Below, piece by piece: positions 34,579 to 42,401 of a DNA stretch of 64,000 nucleotides (its first letter is position 1; the number at the start of each line of letters is the position of its first letter). Below the pieces are notes generated by a model. The model was given only the letters and a program-made list of their open reading frames with translations. It was not told the origin of the DNA and made no database searches. The stretch covers positions 1,240,001 to 1,304,000 of the forward strand of contig CAWJGC010000004.1 in NCBI GenBank assembly GCA_963842355.1, given 5' to 3'. This DNA is from JASHPR01 sp963842355 (GTDB lineage: Bacteria > Actinomycetota > Actinomycetes > Streptosporangiales > Streptosporangiaceae). The translations under genes and the position numbers were made by a program.

Positions 34579-36243
34579 ATGGACCCGGACGACGGCAGGC
34601 AGCGCTGGCAGCGCCGGTACGACGCGGCTCGGCTCCGCGACGCGGACTTCAGCACCCTGTCCGGCCTCGATGTCGACCCTGTGTACGGCCCGCCCGAGGG
34701 CGCCGTGGTGCCCGGGTTCGAGCGGATCGGCTGGCCGGGGGAGTTCCCGTTCACCCGCGGGCTCTACCCGGCCGGGTACCGCGGCCGGACCTGGACCATC
34801 CGGCAGTTCTCCGGGTTCGGCAACGCCACGGCGACCAACCAGCGGTACAAGATGCTGCTCCGCGGCGGGGGCGGCGGACTGTCGGTGGCGTTCGACATGC
34901 CGACCCTGATGGGACGGGACTCCGACGACCAGCGGTCGGCGGGCGAGGTCGGGCACTGCGGCGTGGCCATCGATTCCGCCGCGGACATGGACATCCTGTT
35001 CGACGGGATCCCGCTCGCCGACACCACGACGTCCATGACGATCAGCGGCCCGGCGGTTCCGGTCTTCTGCATGTACCTGGCCGCGGCGGAGCGCCAGGGC
35101 GCCGACCCCGGGAAGCTGAACGGCACGCTGCAGACCGACATCTTCAAGGAGTACATCGCCCAGAAGGAATGGCTGTTCCCGCCGCAGCCGCACCTGCGGC
35201 TGATCGGCGACCTGATGGAGTACTGCACCGAGCGCATTCCCGCCTACAAGCCGCTGTCGGTGTCCGGCTACCACATCAGGGAGGCGGGCGCCACGGCGGC
35301 GCAGGAACTGGCGTTCACGCTGGCGGACGGGTTCGGGTACACCGAACTCGGGCTGTCACGGGGCCTGGACATCGAGGTCTTCGCCCCGGGCCTGTCGTTC
35401 TTCTTCGACGCGCACATCGACTTCTTCGAGGAGATCGCGAAGTTCCGCGCCGCGCGCCGGATCTGGGCGCGGTGGATGCGCGACGTGTACGGGGCGCGCA
35501 CCGAACGGGCCCAGTGGCTGCGGTTCCACACCCAGACCGCCGGGGTCTCGCTGACCGCCCAGCAGCCGGACAACAACATCGTCCGGACCGCGGTGGAGGC
35601 GCTCGCCGCGGTGCTCGGCGGGACCAACTCACTGCACACCAACGCGCTGGACGAGGTGCTCGCGCTGCCGAGCGAGAAGGCGGCCGAGATCGCGCTGCGC
35701 ACCCAGCAGGTGATCATGGAAGAGACCGGCGTGGCCAGCGTGGCCGACCCGCTGGGCGGTTCGTGGTACCTGGAGGCGCTCACCGACCGGCTGGAGGCCG
35801 AGGCGGAGGAGTACTTCGCCAAGATCCGCGCGATGAGCCCGGACGGGACGATGACCGGCGGAATCCTGCGCGGCATCGAGGACGGCTGGCTCATGGCCGA
35901 GATCGCCGATGCCTCGTTCGGCTACCAGCAGAAGCTGGAGAAGGGCGACAAGCGGGTCGTGGGCGTGAACGCCTACACCGACACGGTCGAGCAGCCGGTG
36001 GAGATCCTGCGGGTCAGCCACGAGGTCGAACACGCGCAGGTGCGCGAGTTGGCGCGGCGGCGGCGGGCGCGCGACCAGGCCGCGGTCGACGCGGCGCTGG
36101 CCGCGATGCTGGCCGCGGCTAGCGGCGGGGAGAACATGATCGGCCCCATGCTGGACGCGGCCCGCGCGGAGGCCACCCTGGGCGAGATCTGCGACGCGCT
36201 GCGTGAGGAGTGGGGCGGTTACTCCGAGGCACCGGCCTTCTGA
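34579..36243 (+). CDS. Isobutyryl-CoA mutase-type large subunit (acyl-CoA mutase family)
   Basis: Adenosylcobalamin-dependent carbon-skeleton mutase large subunit, 554 residues, without the C-terminal B12-binding domain, so it needs a separate small subunit that is not seen here. The TIM-barrel core is complete. Two substrate-pocket residues are those of isobutyryl-CoA mutase: Phe77 in IRQFSGFG and Gln195 in EYIAQKEWLF, where methylmalonyl-CoA mutase has Tyr and Arg. I choose ATG 34579 with GGAGG five bases ahead; an in-frame GTG at 34561 would add six residues. MeaB and the epimerase nearby fit acyl-CoA mutase chemistry. Confidence 0.88.
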   Translation: MDPDDGRQRWQRRYDAARLRDADFSTLSGLDVDPVYGPPEGAVVPGFERIGWPGEFPFTRGLYPAGYRGRTWTIRQFSGFGNATATNQRYKMLLRGGGGGLSVAFDMPTLMGRDSDDQRSAGEVGHCGVAIDSAADMDILFDGIPLADTTTSMTISGPAVPVFCMYLAAAERQGADPGKLNGTLQTDIFKEYIAQKEWLFPPQPHLRLIGDLMEYCTERIPAYKPLSVSGYHIREAGATAAQELAFTLADGFGYTELGLSRGLDIEVFAPGLSFFFDAHIDFFEEIAKFRAARRIWARWMRDVYGARTERAQWLRFHTQTAGVSLTAQQPDNNIVRTAVEALAAVLGGTNSLHTNALDEVLALPSEKAAEIALRTQQVIMEETGVASVADPLGGSWYLEALTDRLEAEAEEYFAKIRAMSPDGTMTGGILRGIEDGWLMAEIADASFGYQQKLEKGDKRVVGVNAYTDTVEQPVEILRVSHEVEHAQVRELARRRRARDQAAVDAALAAMLAAASGGENMIGPMLDAARAEATLGEICDALREEWGGYSEAPAF

Positions 36244-36259
36244 AGCGTATGGTGCGCGT

Positions 36260-36754
36260 GTGACCAACGCACTTCCGTCGCAGGCCCGCGCGGTGCATGC
36301 CGCCTACCACACCGAACTCGACGCCGGGCAGCGCTCGGCGTTGCTCAGCTGGCTCGCGTTCACCGCGACATTCACCGCGGTGCGGGGCATCACCTGGAGC
36401 ATCCGGGTGGGCAAGGGGCCGCTGCGCAACCTCAGCGTCGGCGGAGAGCACCTGCACCACTACATGTGGGGCATCGGGCTGCTGACCGGCGTCGGCGCGG
36501 TCGCGGTCCGGGGCGACGAGGCCCATCGCAGGCACCCCGCGGTGGCGGTCAGCTACGGGTCCGGCCTGGCGCTCATCATCGACGAGTTCGCGCTGCTGCT
36601 GGACCTGAAGGACGTGTACTGGGCCCGGCAGGGCCGGATCTCGGTCGACCTCGCCGTCGGCGGCATCGCCACGGCCGGGTCCTATTTCGCCGCGCTGCCG
36701 GTGCTGCGCGCGCTGCGGCGCGACCGCCGCCGCGCCGTCGCCCCGGCGGGCTAG
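36260..36754 (+). CDS. Small integral membrane protein
   Basis: About 164 residues from GTG 36260 with three to four hydrophobic segments (LLSWLAFTATFTAVRGI, YMWGIGLLTGVGAVAV, LALIIDEFALLLDL, GIATAGSYFAALPVLRAL). A conserved HLHHYMWG stretch is reminiscent of a His-rich membrane protein family in actinobacteria. Starts 17 bp after the mutase gene and is probably co-transcribed with it. Function unknown. Confidence 0.75.
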   Translation: MTNALPSQARAVHAAYHTELDAGQRSALLSWLAFTATFTAVRGITWSIRVGKGPLRNLSVGGEHLHHYMWGIGLLTGVGAVAVRGDEAHRRHPAVAVSYGSGLALIIDEFALLLDLKDVYWARQGRISVDLAVGGIATAGSYFAALPVLRALRRDRRRAVAPAG

Positions 36755-36845
36755 GCCCCACCGGGTTCCCGGGTGGCGGGATCCGCGGGTGACTGACGGT
36801 TCCCTGGGTGCCGGGTTGGTCCTCGGGATACGGCAGGATAGAGAC

Positions 36846-37859
36846 ATGCAGCAGCCGCGGGATTTCTCCCTTCGTGGTGCCGTTGACCTGGGTGCCCGGC
36901 AGACCGCCGCGCAGCGGAGGCAGCAGGCGGCCACGGCCTCGGGCTCCGGCGATCAGGCCGGGGCCACGGGCTACGTGATCGACGTCACCGACCAGACCTT
37001 CAACGCCGACGTCGTCGACCGGTCGCGCACCGTACCGGTGATCATGGATCTGTGGGCCGAGTGGTGCGGGCCGTGCAAGCAGTTGTCGCCTGTGCTGGAG
37101 AAGCTCGCCGCCGAGGCCGACGGCGCGTGGATCCTGGCCAAGGTGGACGTGGACGCCAATCCGCAGCTCAGTGCGGCGCTCCAGGTACAGTCCATCCCGA
37201 TGGTGGTGGCGGTGGTGGCCGGGCAGGCGCTTCCGCTCTTCCTCGGCGCTGTGCCCGAGGCCGAAGCCCGGGCGGCGATCGCCCAGGTGATGCAGGTCGC
37301 CGAGCAGATGGGGCTGCCCGGCCCCGGCGCTGATCGAGGCGAGGCCGACGGGCAGGACGCGGAGCCGGCTTCCGCCGAGCACGCGGCCGGGCCGCCCGGC
37401 CCCGGACCCGGCATGGGTCGTGGCCCCGGCCCCGGCGACGCCTTCGCCGACCCGGGGTTCGGCGAAGCGCAGCAGGCCATGGAGCGGGGCGACCTCGACG
37501 GCGCCGCAGCCGCGTTCGAGAAGGTTCTCGCGTCCGCGCCCGGGCACCCGGCGGCCGTGATGGGGCTCGCCCAGGTGGACCTGATCCGGCGGGTGAACTC
37601 CTACGACCAGGCCAAGGCGCGCCGGGAGGCGCAGGACAATCCCGCCGACCCGGACGCGCAGAGCCGGGTGGCCGATATCGACGTGGTCATGGGCAGGATC
37701 GAGGCCGGATTCGACCGGCTGCTCAACACGATCAAGGTGACCTCGGGCGATGAGCGGAACCGGGCCCGGGTGCACCTGCTCGGACTGTTCGACGTCTTCC
37801 CGCCCCGTGACCCGCGGGTCACCAAGGCCAGGGCCGCGCTGTCCAGCCTGCTGTTCTGA
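36846..37859 (+). CDS. Thioredoxin-domain protein with C-terminal TPRs (CnoX/YbbN-like)
   Basis: 337 residues. Thioredoxin fold with an intact CGPC pair (Cys73, Cys76 in AEWCGPCK) at 42-155, a Gly/Pro/Ala-rich linker, and a TPR-like helical C-terminus (EAQQAMERGDLDGAAAAFEKVL). This is the layout of CnoX/YbbN, a holdase chaperone that works with GroEL. The start ATG at 36846 is the first good one. Identification is good. Confidence 0.88.
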   Translation: MQQPRDFSLRGAVDLGARQTAAQRRQQAATASGSGDQAGATGYVIDVTDQTFNADVVDRSRTVPVIMDLWAEWCGPCKQLSPVLEKLAAEADGAWILAKVDVDANPQLSAALQVQSIPMVVAVVAGQALPLFLGAVPEAEARAAIAQVMQVAEQMGLPGPGADRGEADGQDAEPASAEHAAGPPGPGPGMGRGPGPGDAFADPGFGEAQQAMERGDLDGAAAAFEKVLASAPGHPAAVMGLAQVDLIRRVNSYDQAKARREAQDNPADPDAQSRVADIDVVMGRIEAGFDRLLNTIKVTSGDERNRARVHLLGLFDVFPPRDPRVTKARAALSSLLF

Positions 37860-37874
37860 TTCTGCTGAGCGCGG

Positions 37875-38429
37875 TCAGCCCGCCGGCGCCCGGTCGCGTG
37901 GCACGACCTCGGCGAGCTGTTCGAGCGCGGGCAGGGCCGTGGCCAGCGCGGCGAGCTGGTCCGGGGACAGCGTCAGCAGGCTGTCGGCGAGCAGGATCGT
38001 GCTTTCGTGCCTGATCCTCTCCATCACCTCGTGCCCGCGCGAGGTGACGGCCAGCGTCCACGCGCGAGCGTCACCTGGCACCGCGCGCCGCTGCACGTAG
38101 CCGTGGTCCTCCAGGACGCTGACCAGCCGCGTCAGCGTCGAGGGCGCGATACGCTCGGCCGCGGCCAGGTCGCCGAGCCGCAGCGGTCCCGCCCGCTCGA
38201 CCGTGGCCAGCGCGGCGAGCTGCGTCGGCGTCAGCCCGGCCAGCTCGTGCTTGCGGAGCCGGCGGGACAGCCGCGCGATCGCCACCCGGAGCCGGGTGAC
38301 GTCGACCTGCTGGCCGCCGTCGTGCGGGCCGTCGTGCGGGCCGTCGTTCGGGCCGCGGCCGTGCGGGCCGTCGTTCGGGCCGCGGCCGTGCGGGCCGGTG
38401 ACACTGCCTCCGGCGCTTACCTGGGACAC
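37875..38429 (-). CDS. MarR-family transcriptional regulator
   Basis: 184 residues. A winged HTH is clear in LAGLTPTQLAALATVERAGPLRLGDLAAAERIAPSTLTRLVSVLEDHGY (by parts). The first 35 residues are low complexity with tandem GPHGRGPND and GPHDG repeats coded by short repeats at 38318-38400; they are probably outside the folded domain, so the true start may lie further in (for example just before VDVTRLRVAI). Target unknown. Confidence 0.82.
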   Translation of the reverse strand: MSQVSAGGSVTGPHGRGPNDGPHGRGPNDGPHDGPHDGGQQVDVTRLRVAIARLSRRLRKHELAGLTPTQLAALATVERAGPLRLGDLAAAERIAPSTLTRLVSVLEDHGYVQRRAVPGDARAWTLAVTSRGHEVMERIRHESTILLADSLLTLSPDQLAALATALPALEQLAEVVPRDRAPAG

Positions 38430-38526
38430 GCTAAGAGCCTACGTGCCCCCCGGGTTATCGGTGGGCCTCGGCATTCCTCCGGGCCGCGCTGCACCAACGC
38501 TCAGCATCCTGTCGCATCATTGGTAT

Positions 38527-39102
38527 ATGGAGGCTGAATCCCTCAGCGGCCGGCTGCTCGTGGCCACGCCGCTGCTCGGTGACCCCAATTTCCGGCGCAC
38601 CGTGATCCTCATCGTGGAGGACGAGCCGGAAGAGGGAACGCTCGGCGTCGTGCTGAACCGGCCGACCGAGGTCCAGGTCGGGCAGGTGCTTGAGTCGTGG
38701 ACGGAGCTCGTCACCGGGCCGACCGTGGTGTTCAAGGGCGGGCCGGTCTCTCCGAACAGCGCCCTGGCGCTGGCCCTGGCGCAGGGCGAGGACGAGCCCC
38801 TGGGCTGGCGCTCGCTGGACGGGTCCGCCCTGATGTCCAGGATCGGGCTGGTCGACCTCGAGGCCCCGCCCGAGCTGCTCGCCGGGGGCATCACCTCGCT
38901 GCGCGTCTTCGCGGGCTACGCCGGGTGGGGGCCCGGCCAGCTACAGGCCGAGATCGAGGAGGGTGCCTGGTACGTGCTCGTCGGCGAACCGACGGACGCG
39001 TTCCTGGCGGAGCCGGAACGGCTCTGGCCCGAGGTTCTGCGGCGGCAGGGCGGCGAGTTCGCCATCGTGGCCACCTATCCGGACGATCCGATGCTCAACT
39101 GA
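38527..39102 (+). CDS. YqgE/AlgH family protein (DUF179)
   Basis: 191 residues. Typical opening SLSGRLLVATPLLGDPNFRRTVILIVED, then GVVLNRPTEV and FAGYAGWGPGQLQAEIEEGAW. Function poorly known; AlgH is linked to alginate and virulence regulation in other bacteria. ATG start at 38527, divergent from the MarR gene. The TGA stop opens a 15-bp tandem repeat. Confidence 0.9.
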   Translation: MEAESLSGRLLVATPLLGDPNFRRTVILIVEDEPEEGTLGVVLNRPTEVQVGQVLESWTELVTGPTVVFKGGPVSPNSALALALAQGEDEPLGWRSLDGSALMSRIGLVDLEAPPELLAGGITSLRVFAGYAGWGPGQLQAEIEEGAWYVLVGEPTDAFLAEPERLWPEVLRRQGGEFAIVATYPDDPMLN

Positions 39103-39159
39103 TCCTGGCCGGGCTGATCCTGGCCGGGCTGATCCTGGCCGGACCGATCCTGGCCGGCC
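39100..39159 (+). repeat. 15-bp x4 tandem repeat starting at the yqgE stop
   Basis: Four units of tgatcctggccgggc, the last two with single changes. The TGA stop of the YqgE gene is the first three bases of unit 1. The repeat occupies most of the 108-bp gap to the DUF3039 gene. Confidence 0.96.
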
Positions 39160-39210
39160 AGGTTCGCCCTCCGCTGAGCCCGCCGCGGGGGAAGCGTAGA
39201 CTCGCTCCTT

Positions 39211-39456
39211 GTGAGCACAGGAAGCGACATCAGGGAAGACACCCGGACCCTCCCGGATCTCTCCCACGGCGACGGCGATCACGAGCGATTCGCCCACTAT
39301 GTCGACAAGCACAAGATTGTCGACAGCGCCGTCACCGGGACGCCCGTGGTCGCGCTCTGCGGCAAGGTCTGGGTGCCGAGCCGGGATCCCAAGCGCTTTC
39401 CCGTGTGTCCCGAGTGCAAGGAGATCTACGAGTCCTTGCCGGAAGGCGACGAATAG
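39211..39456 (+). CDS. DUF3039 protein
   Basis: 81 residues with conserved HYVDKHKIVDSAVTG, ALCGKVWVPSRDP and PVCPECKEIYESL, the last holding a C-x2-C pair; together with the Cys in ALCGK these may bind zinc. Actinobacteria-specific family of unknown function. GTG start. Its 3' end overlaps the end of the nicotinamidase gene (opposite strand) by 31 bp. Confidence 0.9.
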   Translation: MSTGSDIREDTRTLPDLSHGDGDHERFAHYVDKHKIVDSAVTGTPVVALCGKVWVPSRDPKRFPVCPECKEIYESLPEGDE

Positions 39457-40022
39457 ACGCTCCCGGTGAGCTTGACGCCCGCCGTGCGCAGTTCGTCGAG
39501 AGCGGCCCAGGTCGTGTCCTCGGCCACCCCCGCGGTGAGGCCCAGCAGCACCTGGGTGTCGAAACCAGCGGTCGCCGCGTCGGTGGCGGTGGCCCGCACG
39601 CAGTGATCGGTGGCGAGGCCGACCACGTCGACCGAGGTGACGCCGTGGTCCCTGAGCCAGGCGGCCAGCGGAGTGCCCTCGGCGTCTGCGCCCTCGAAGC
39701 CGCTGTAGGCGGCCGAGTGCGCGCCCTTGCGGAACACCGCCTCGATCGCGCTCGTATCCAGGCTGGGGTGGAAATCCGCGCCAGGCGTGCCCGCGACGCA
39801 GTGCGCCGGCCAGGTCCCGACGAAGTCCGGCTCGGGGGAGAAATGCGCGCCGGGATCGATGTGATGGTCCTGCGTGGCCACCACGTGCTCGTATCCGCTG
39901 CCCTGCGGGCCGGTCAGGTAGCTGCTAATGGCCCGGGCGACCGCGGCGCCCCCGGCCACGGGAAGCGAGCCACCCTCGCAGAAGTCGTTTTGTACGTCCA
40001 CGATCACCAGCGCTCGGGCCAC
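39426..40022 (-). CDS. pncA: Nicotinamidase
   Basis: Hydrolyses nicotinamide to nicotinate for NAD salvage. Catalytic triad Asp9 (VDVQNDF), Lys99 (FRKGAHS) and Cys141 (TDHCVRAT), plus a metal-site DHHIDPGAHF. 198 residues, typical. pncB, the next enzyme in the pathway, lies 770 bp away on the same strand with a YbaK gene between them. Pyrazinamide would be activated by the same enzyme. Confidence 0.94.
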   Translation of the reverse strand: MARALVIVDVQNDFCEGGSLPVAGGAAVARAISSYLTGPQGSGYEHVVATQDHHIDPGAHFSPEPDFVGTWPAHCVAGTPGADFHPSLDTSAIEAVFRKGAHSAAYSGFEGADAEGTPLAAWLRDHGVTSVDVVGLATDHCVRATATDAATAGFDTQVLLGLTAGVAEDTTWAALDELRTAGVKLTGSVYSSPSGKDS

Positions 40023-40099
40023 ACGCCGAGCTTAACGAGCGACCCGTGCCCGCGGATGCCCCGGCCCGGCTGGTTCGGTCCCTGGCCGCCCGTGCACGC

Positions 40100-40564
40100 C
40101 TATCCGACCTCGGCCGGCCTGCCCCCGGTGATCCGCACCAGCTCGGCGAACGAGGTCGGGAACACCGTGCGTGAGTGCCCGCCCGCCGCCCACACCACGT
40201 CGTATTTGTCCAGCCAGATGTCGACCACGGTGGCGACCGGCCGCGGGTGGCCGACCGGCGCGACGCCGCCGATGGCCTGGCCCGTGCTGGCGCGCACGAA
40301 CTCGGGATCGGCGCGCCGCAGCGATCCGATCCCCAGCAGCGCCGCCACCTTTCCGGTATCCACCCGGTGCGCCCCGCTGGTCAGGATCAGCAGCGGCTCG
40401 CCGTCGCCGTTGAAGACCAGGCTGTTGGCGATCGCTCCCACCTCGCAGCCGAGCTGGGCCGCTGCGGTGGCTGCGGTCGGCGCGGGCTCGGGCAGCTCCC
40501 TGACCTGCCCGGGGACGCCGAGTTCGCGGAGCACGCGGGCGACGTGGCTGGCGTTGGCATGCAT
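40100..40564 (-). CDS. YbaK/EbsC aminoacyl-tRNA deacylase family protein
   Basis: 154 residues with the YbaK fold: ELGCEVGAIANSLVF-type motif (here QLGCEVGAIANSLVF), the conserved Lys in DTGKVAALLG and the GGVAPVGH loop. These proteins clear misacylated tRNA, usually Cys-tRNAPro, or belong to related groups. Minus strand, between pncB and pncA. Confidence 0.88.
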   Translation of the reverse strand: MHANASHVARVLRELGVPGQVRELPEPAPTAATAAAQLGCEVGAIANSLVFNGDGEPLLILTSGAHRVDTGKVAALLGIGSLRRADPEFVRASTGQAIGGVAPVGHPRPVATVVDIWLDKYDVVWAAGGHSRTVFPTSFAELVRITGGRPAEVG

Positions 40565-40664
40565 GGCGCCAGGCTAGCCGGATGCCGGCGGGCGGTCGTG
40601 CGAATTTGCGCCCCGGTTCGCAGCACGTCCCGGCCGGGGTGAATGTGAGGCTGATGTACACCTA

Positions 40665-40681
40665 TGTGAATCTTTTTCACA
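40665..40681. promoter_or_regulatory. TGTGAA/TTCACA dyad between ybaK-like gene and pncB
   Basis: Arms TGTGAA and TTCACA with a 5-base spacer TCTTT. The half-sites equal those of a Rex box but the spacing is one base longer, so it may instead be a small terminator hairpin for pncB or an unrelated dyad. It lies 100 bp upstream of the YbaK gene. Confidence 0.35.
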
Positions 40682-40790
40682 TTCATCCCCGGCTTCGCCG
40701 GCTGTGGATGGCCGCCGATGGCCGCGCGGCCGGCCTGGCCAGTTACCTGGACGTGCCGCCGGACTCCAGCGCGCGGTGGCCGGGAGCCTG

Positions 40791-42143
40791 CTAATCGCCG
40801 TCCGGGCCGAACACCGTCGGGATGGCGGGGTAGCCCCGGGAGAGTTGCAGGGCGTACTCGGGAAGCTCCGCCATTGCCCCCCGGTGCCGGGCCCGCGCCG
40901 CTTCCAGCGGTTCCCGGCCGATGACCTCCCCTCCCCGGACAAGCTGCCGCAGGAGCACCCGGTCGCCGGGTCCTGGATCGGCGGGCACAGTGGTCACCAG
41001 CTCAGCCAGGGCCGTCCCGGCCTTGTTTCGGCTGCGCACCGCCCACTTGCGTCCGCCGCGTCCCGGCTTGCCGACCGAGCGCTTGGCCACCGGCAGCAGC
41101 GGCGCCGTGGGCCCGACCTCGTCGGCCCGGGCCACCAGCTTGTACACCAGCGCTGCGGTCGGCACCCCGGATCCGGTGACCACAGACGTGCCCACCCCGT
41201 ATCCGTCCACCGGCGTCGCCGCCAGTGCGGCGATCGAGTACTCGTCGAGGTCGCCGCTGACCACCACTCTGGTCTTGTTCGCGCCGAGCGAGTCGAGCAG
41301 TGCGCGTACCTGTCGGGCGACCGTAAGCAGGTCGCCGGAATCGATGCGCACCGCGCCCAGGCCGGGGCCCGCCACCTCCACGGCCGTGCGCACGGCGGCG
41401 GCCACCTCGTAGGTGTCGACCAGCAAGGTGGTGCCGGGGCCGAGCGCATCGATCTGCGCCGCGAACGCATCTCGCTCGCTGTCATGGGCGAGCGTGAACG
41501 CGTGCGCCGCCGTGCCGCTGGTAGGCACGCCGTAGTCGAATCCGGCGCGCAGATTGGAGGTGAGGGCGAACCCGGCGATGTACGCGGCCCGGGCGCTGGC
41601 CACGGCGGCGCGTTCATGGGTGCGGCGTGAGCCCATCTCGATCAGGGGCCGGTCACCGGCCGCGGTCACCATCCGGGATGCGGCCGAGGCGATGGCACAG
41701 TCGTGGTTGAGGATCGACAGCACCAGCGTCTCCAGCACGACGGCCTCGGCGAATGTCCCCTCGACCACCAGGATCGGTGATCCCGGAAAGTAGCAGTCAC
41801 CCTCCGCGTATCCCCAGATGTCGCCGCTGAAGGCGTACGACTCCAGGTAGCGCAGGCTGACCTCATCGGCCACCCCGGTCTCAACCAGGAAGTCGAGTTC
41901 GTCCGGGCCGAACCGGAACTGTGTCACCGCGTCGAGCAGTCGGCCGATGCCCGCGACCACCCCGTAGCGTCGGCCGTGGGGCAGATGCCGGGCGAAGACC
42001 TCGAAGACCGCCCGTCGCTCGGCCGCACCGCTGCGCAGCGCTCCGCGCAACATCGTCAGCTCGTAATGGTCGGTCAGCAGGCCGGTGCTGGCTGGCGGGC
42101 CGGCGACGGTCGGCCGGCTCTTGCCGGCCAGGTCACTTGTCAC
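40791..42143 (-). CDS. pncB: Nicotinate phosphoribosyltransferase
   Basis: 450 residues. Conserved TGLLTDHYELTML at the N-terminus, FGPDELDFL, EMGSRRTHERAAVASARAAYIAGF and RIDSGDLL / VVVSGDLDEYSI regions identify the enzyme, which joins nicotinate to PRPP in NAD salvage. Start GTG or ATG near 42143. In actinobacteria this gene usually sits next to clpS; here the HNH gene and the 13.5-kb insert separate the two. Confidence 0.94.
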   Translation of the reverse strand: MTSDLAGKSRPTVAGPPASTGLLTDHYELTMLRGALRSGAAERRAVFEVFARHLPHGRRYGVVAGIGRLLDAVTQFRFGPDELDFLVETGVADEVSLRYLESYAFSGDIWGYAEGDCYFPGSPILVVEGTFAEAVVLETLVLSILNHDCAIASAASRMVTAAGDRPLIEMGSRRTHERAAVASARAAYIAGFALTSNLRAGFDYGVPTSGTAAHAFTLAHDSERDAFAAQIDALGPGTTLLVDTYEVAAAVRTAVEVAGPGLGAVRIDSGDLLTVARQVRALLDSLGANKTRVVVSGDLDEYSIAALAATPVDGYGVGTSVVTGSGVPTAALVYKLVARADEVGPTAPLLPVAKRSVGKPGRGGRKWAVRSRNKAGTALAELVTTVPADPGPGDRVLLRQLVRGGEVIGREPLEAARARHRGAMAELPEYALQLSRGYPAIPTVFGPDGD

Positions 42144-42242
42144 GAGGGAAGCCTACGGACCTGCCGCGTGGACCGGTCCCATCGGTCGAGGCTTCGCGGC
42201 CCGCCGGCCCGCGCCAGGCCCGGCACCTGCCCATCACCATTG

Positions 42243-42383
42243 CTAGGTGGGATAGGGCTCGGCGGTGACGTTGACCTGCCGTCCGCAGGGCAGTGTCCAG
42301 GTCAGGATGCCGGGTTCTGGCTGGGCCAGGTGCCAGCCGTGTTCCTGCTTGCACCGGTGGTGCCGTCGGCACAAGGGATAGAG
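42243..42383 (-). pseudogene. C-terminal end of the split DUF222/HNH endonuclease gene
   Basis: Reading on the minus strand from about 42383, the frame gives LYPLCRRHHRCKQEHGWHL, then AQPEPGILTWTLPCGRQ, up to TAG at 42243. This is the standard C-terminus of DUF222/HNH proteins: the second half of the HNH motif (PLCRRHHR) and the WHLAQPEPG tail. No start codon or N-terminal part lies here. The missing N-terminal part, ending in GGRTCECNLYP, is at 55915-57888. The two pieces fit end to end in the same orientation. Confidence 0.85.
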
Positions 42384-42388
42384 GGTGC

Positions 42389-42394
42389 TATAAT
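42389..42394 (+). promoter_or_regulatory. TATAAT -10 box of the recombinase
   Basis: A consensus TATAAT ends only seven bases before the ATG of the recombinase, so the transcript would be leaderless. No clear TTGACA is seen 17 bp upstream. Lying right at the left border, it may be active only in one orientation or in the excised circle. Confidence 0.5.
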
Positions 42395-42401
42395 TACACA
42401 C

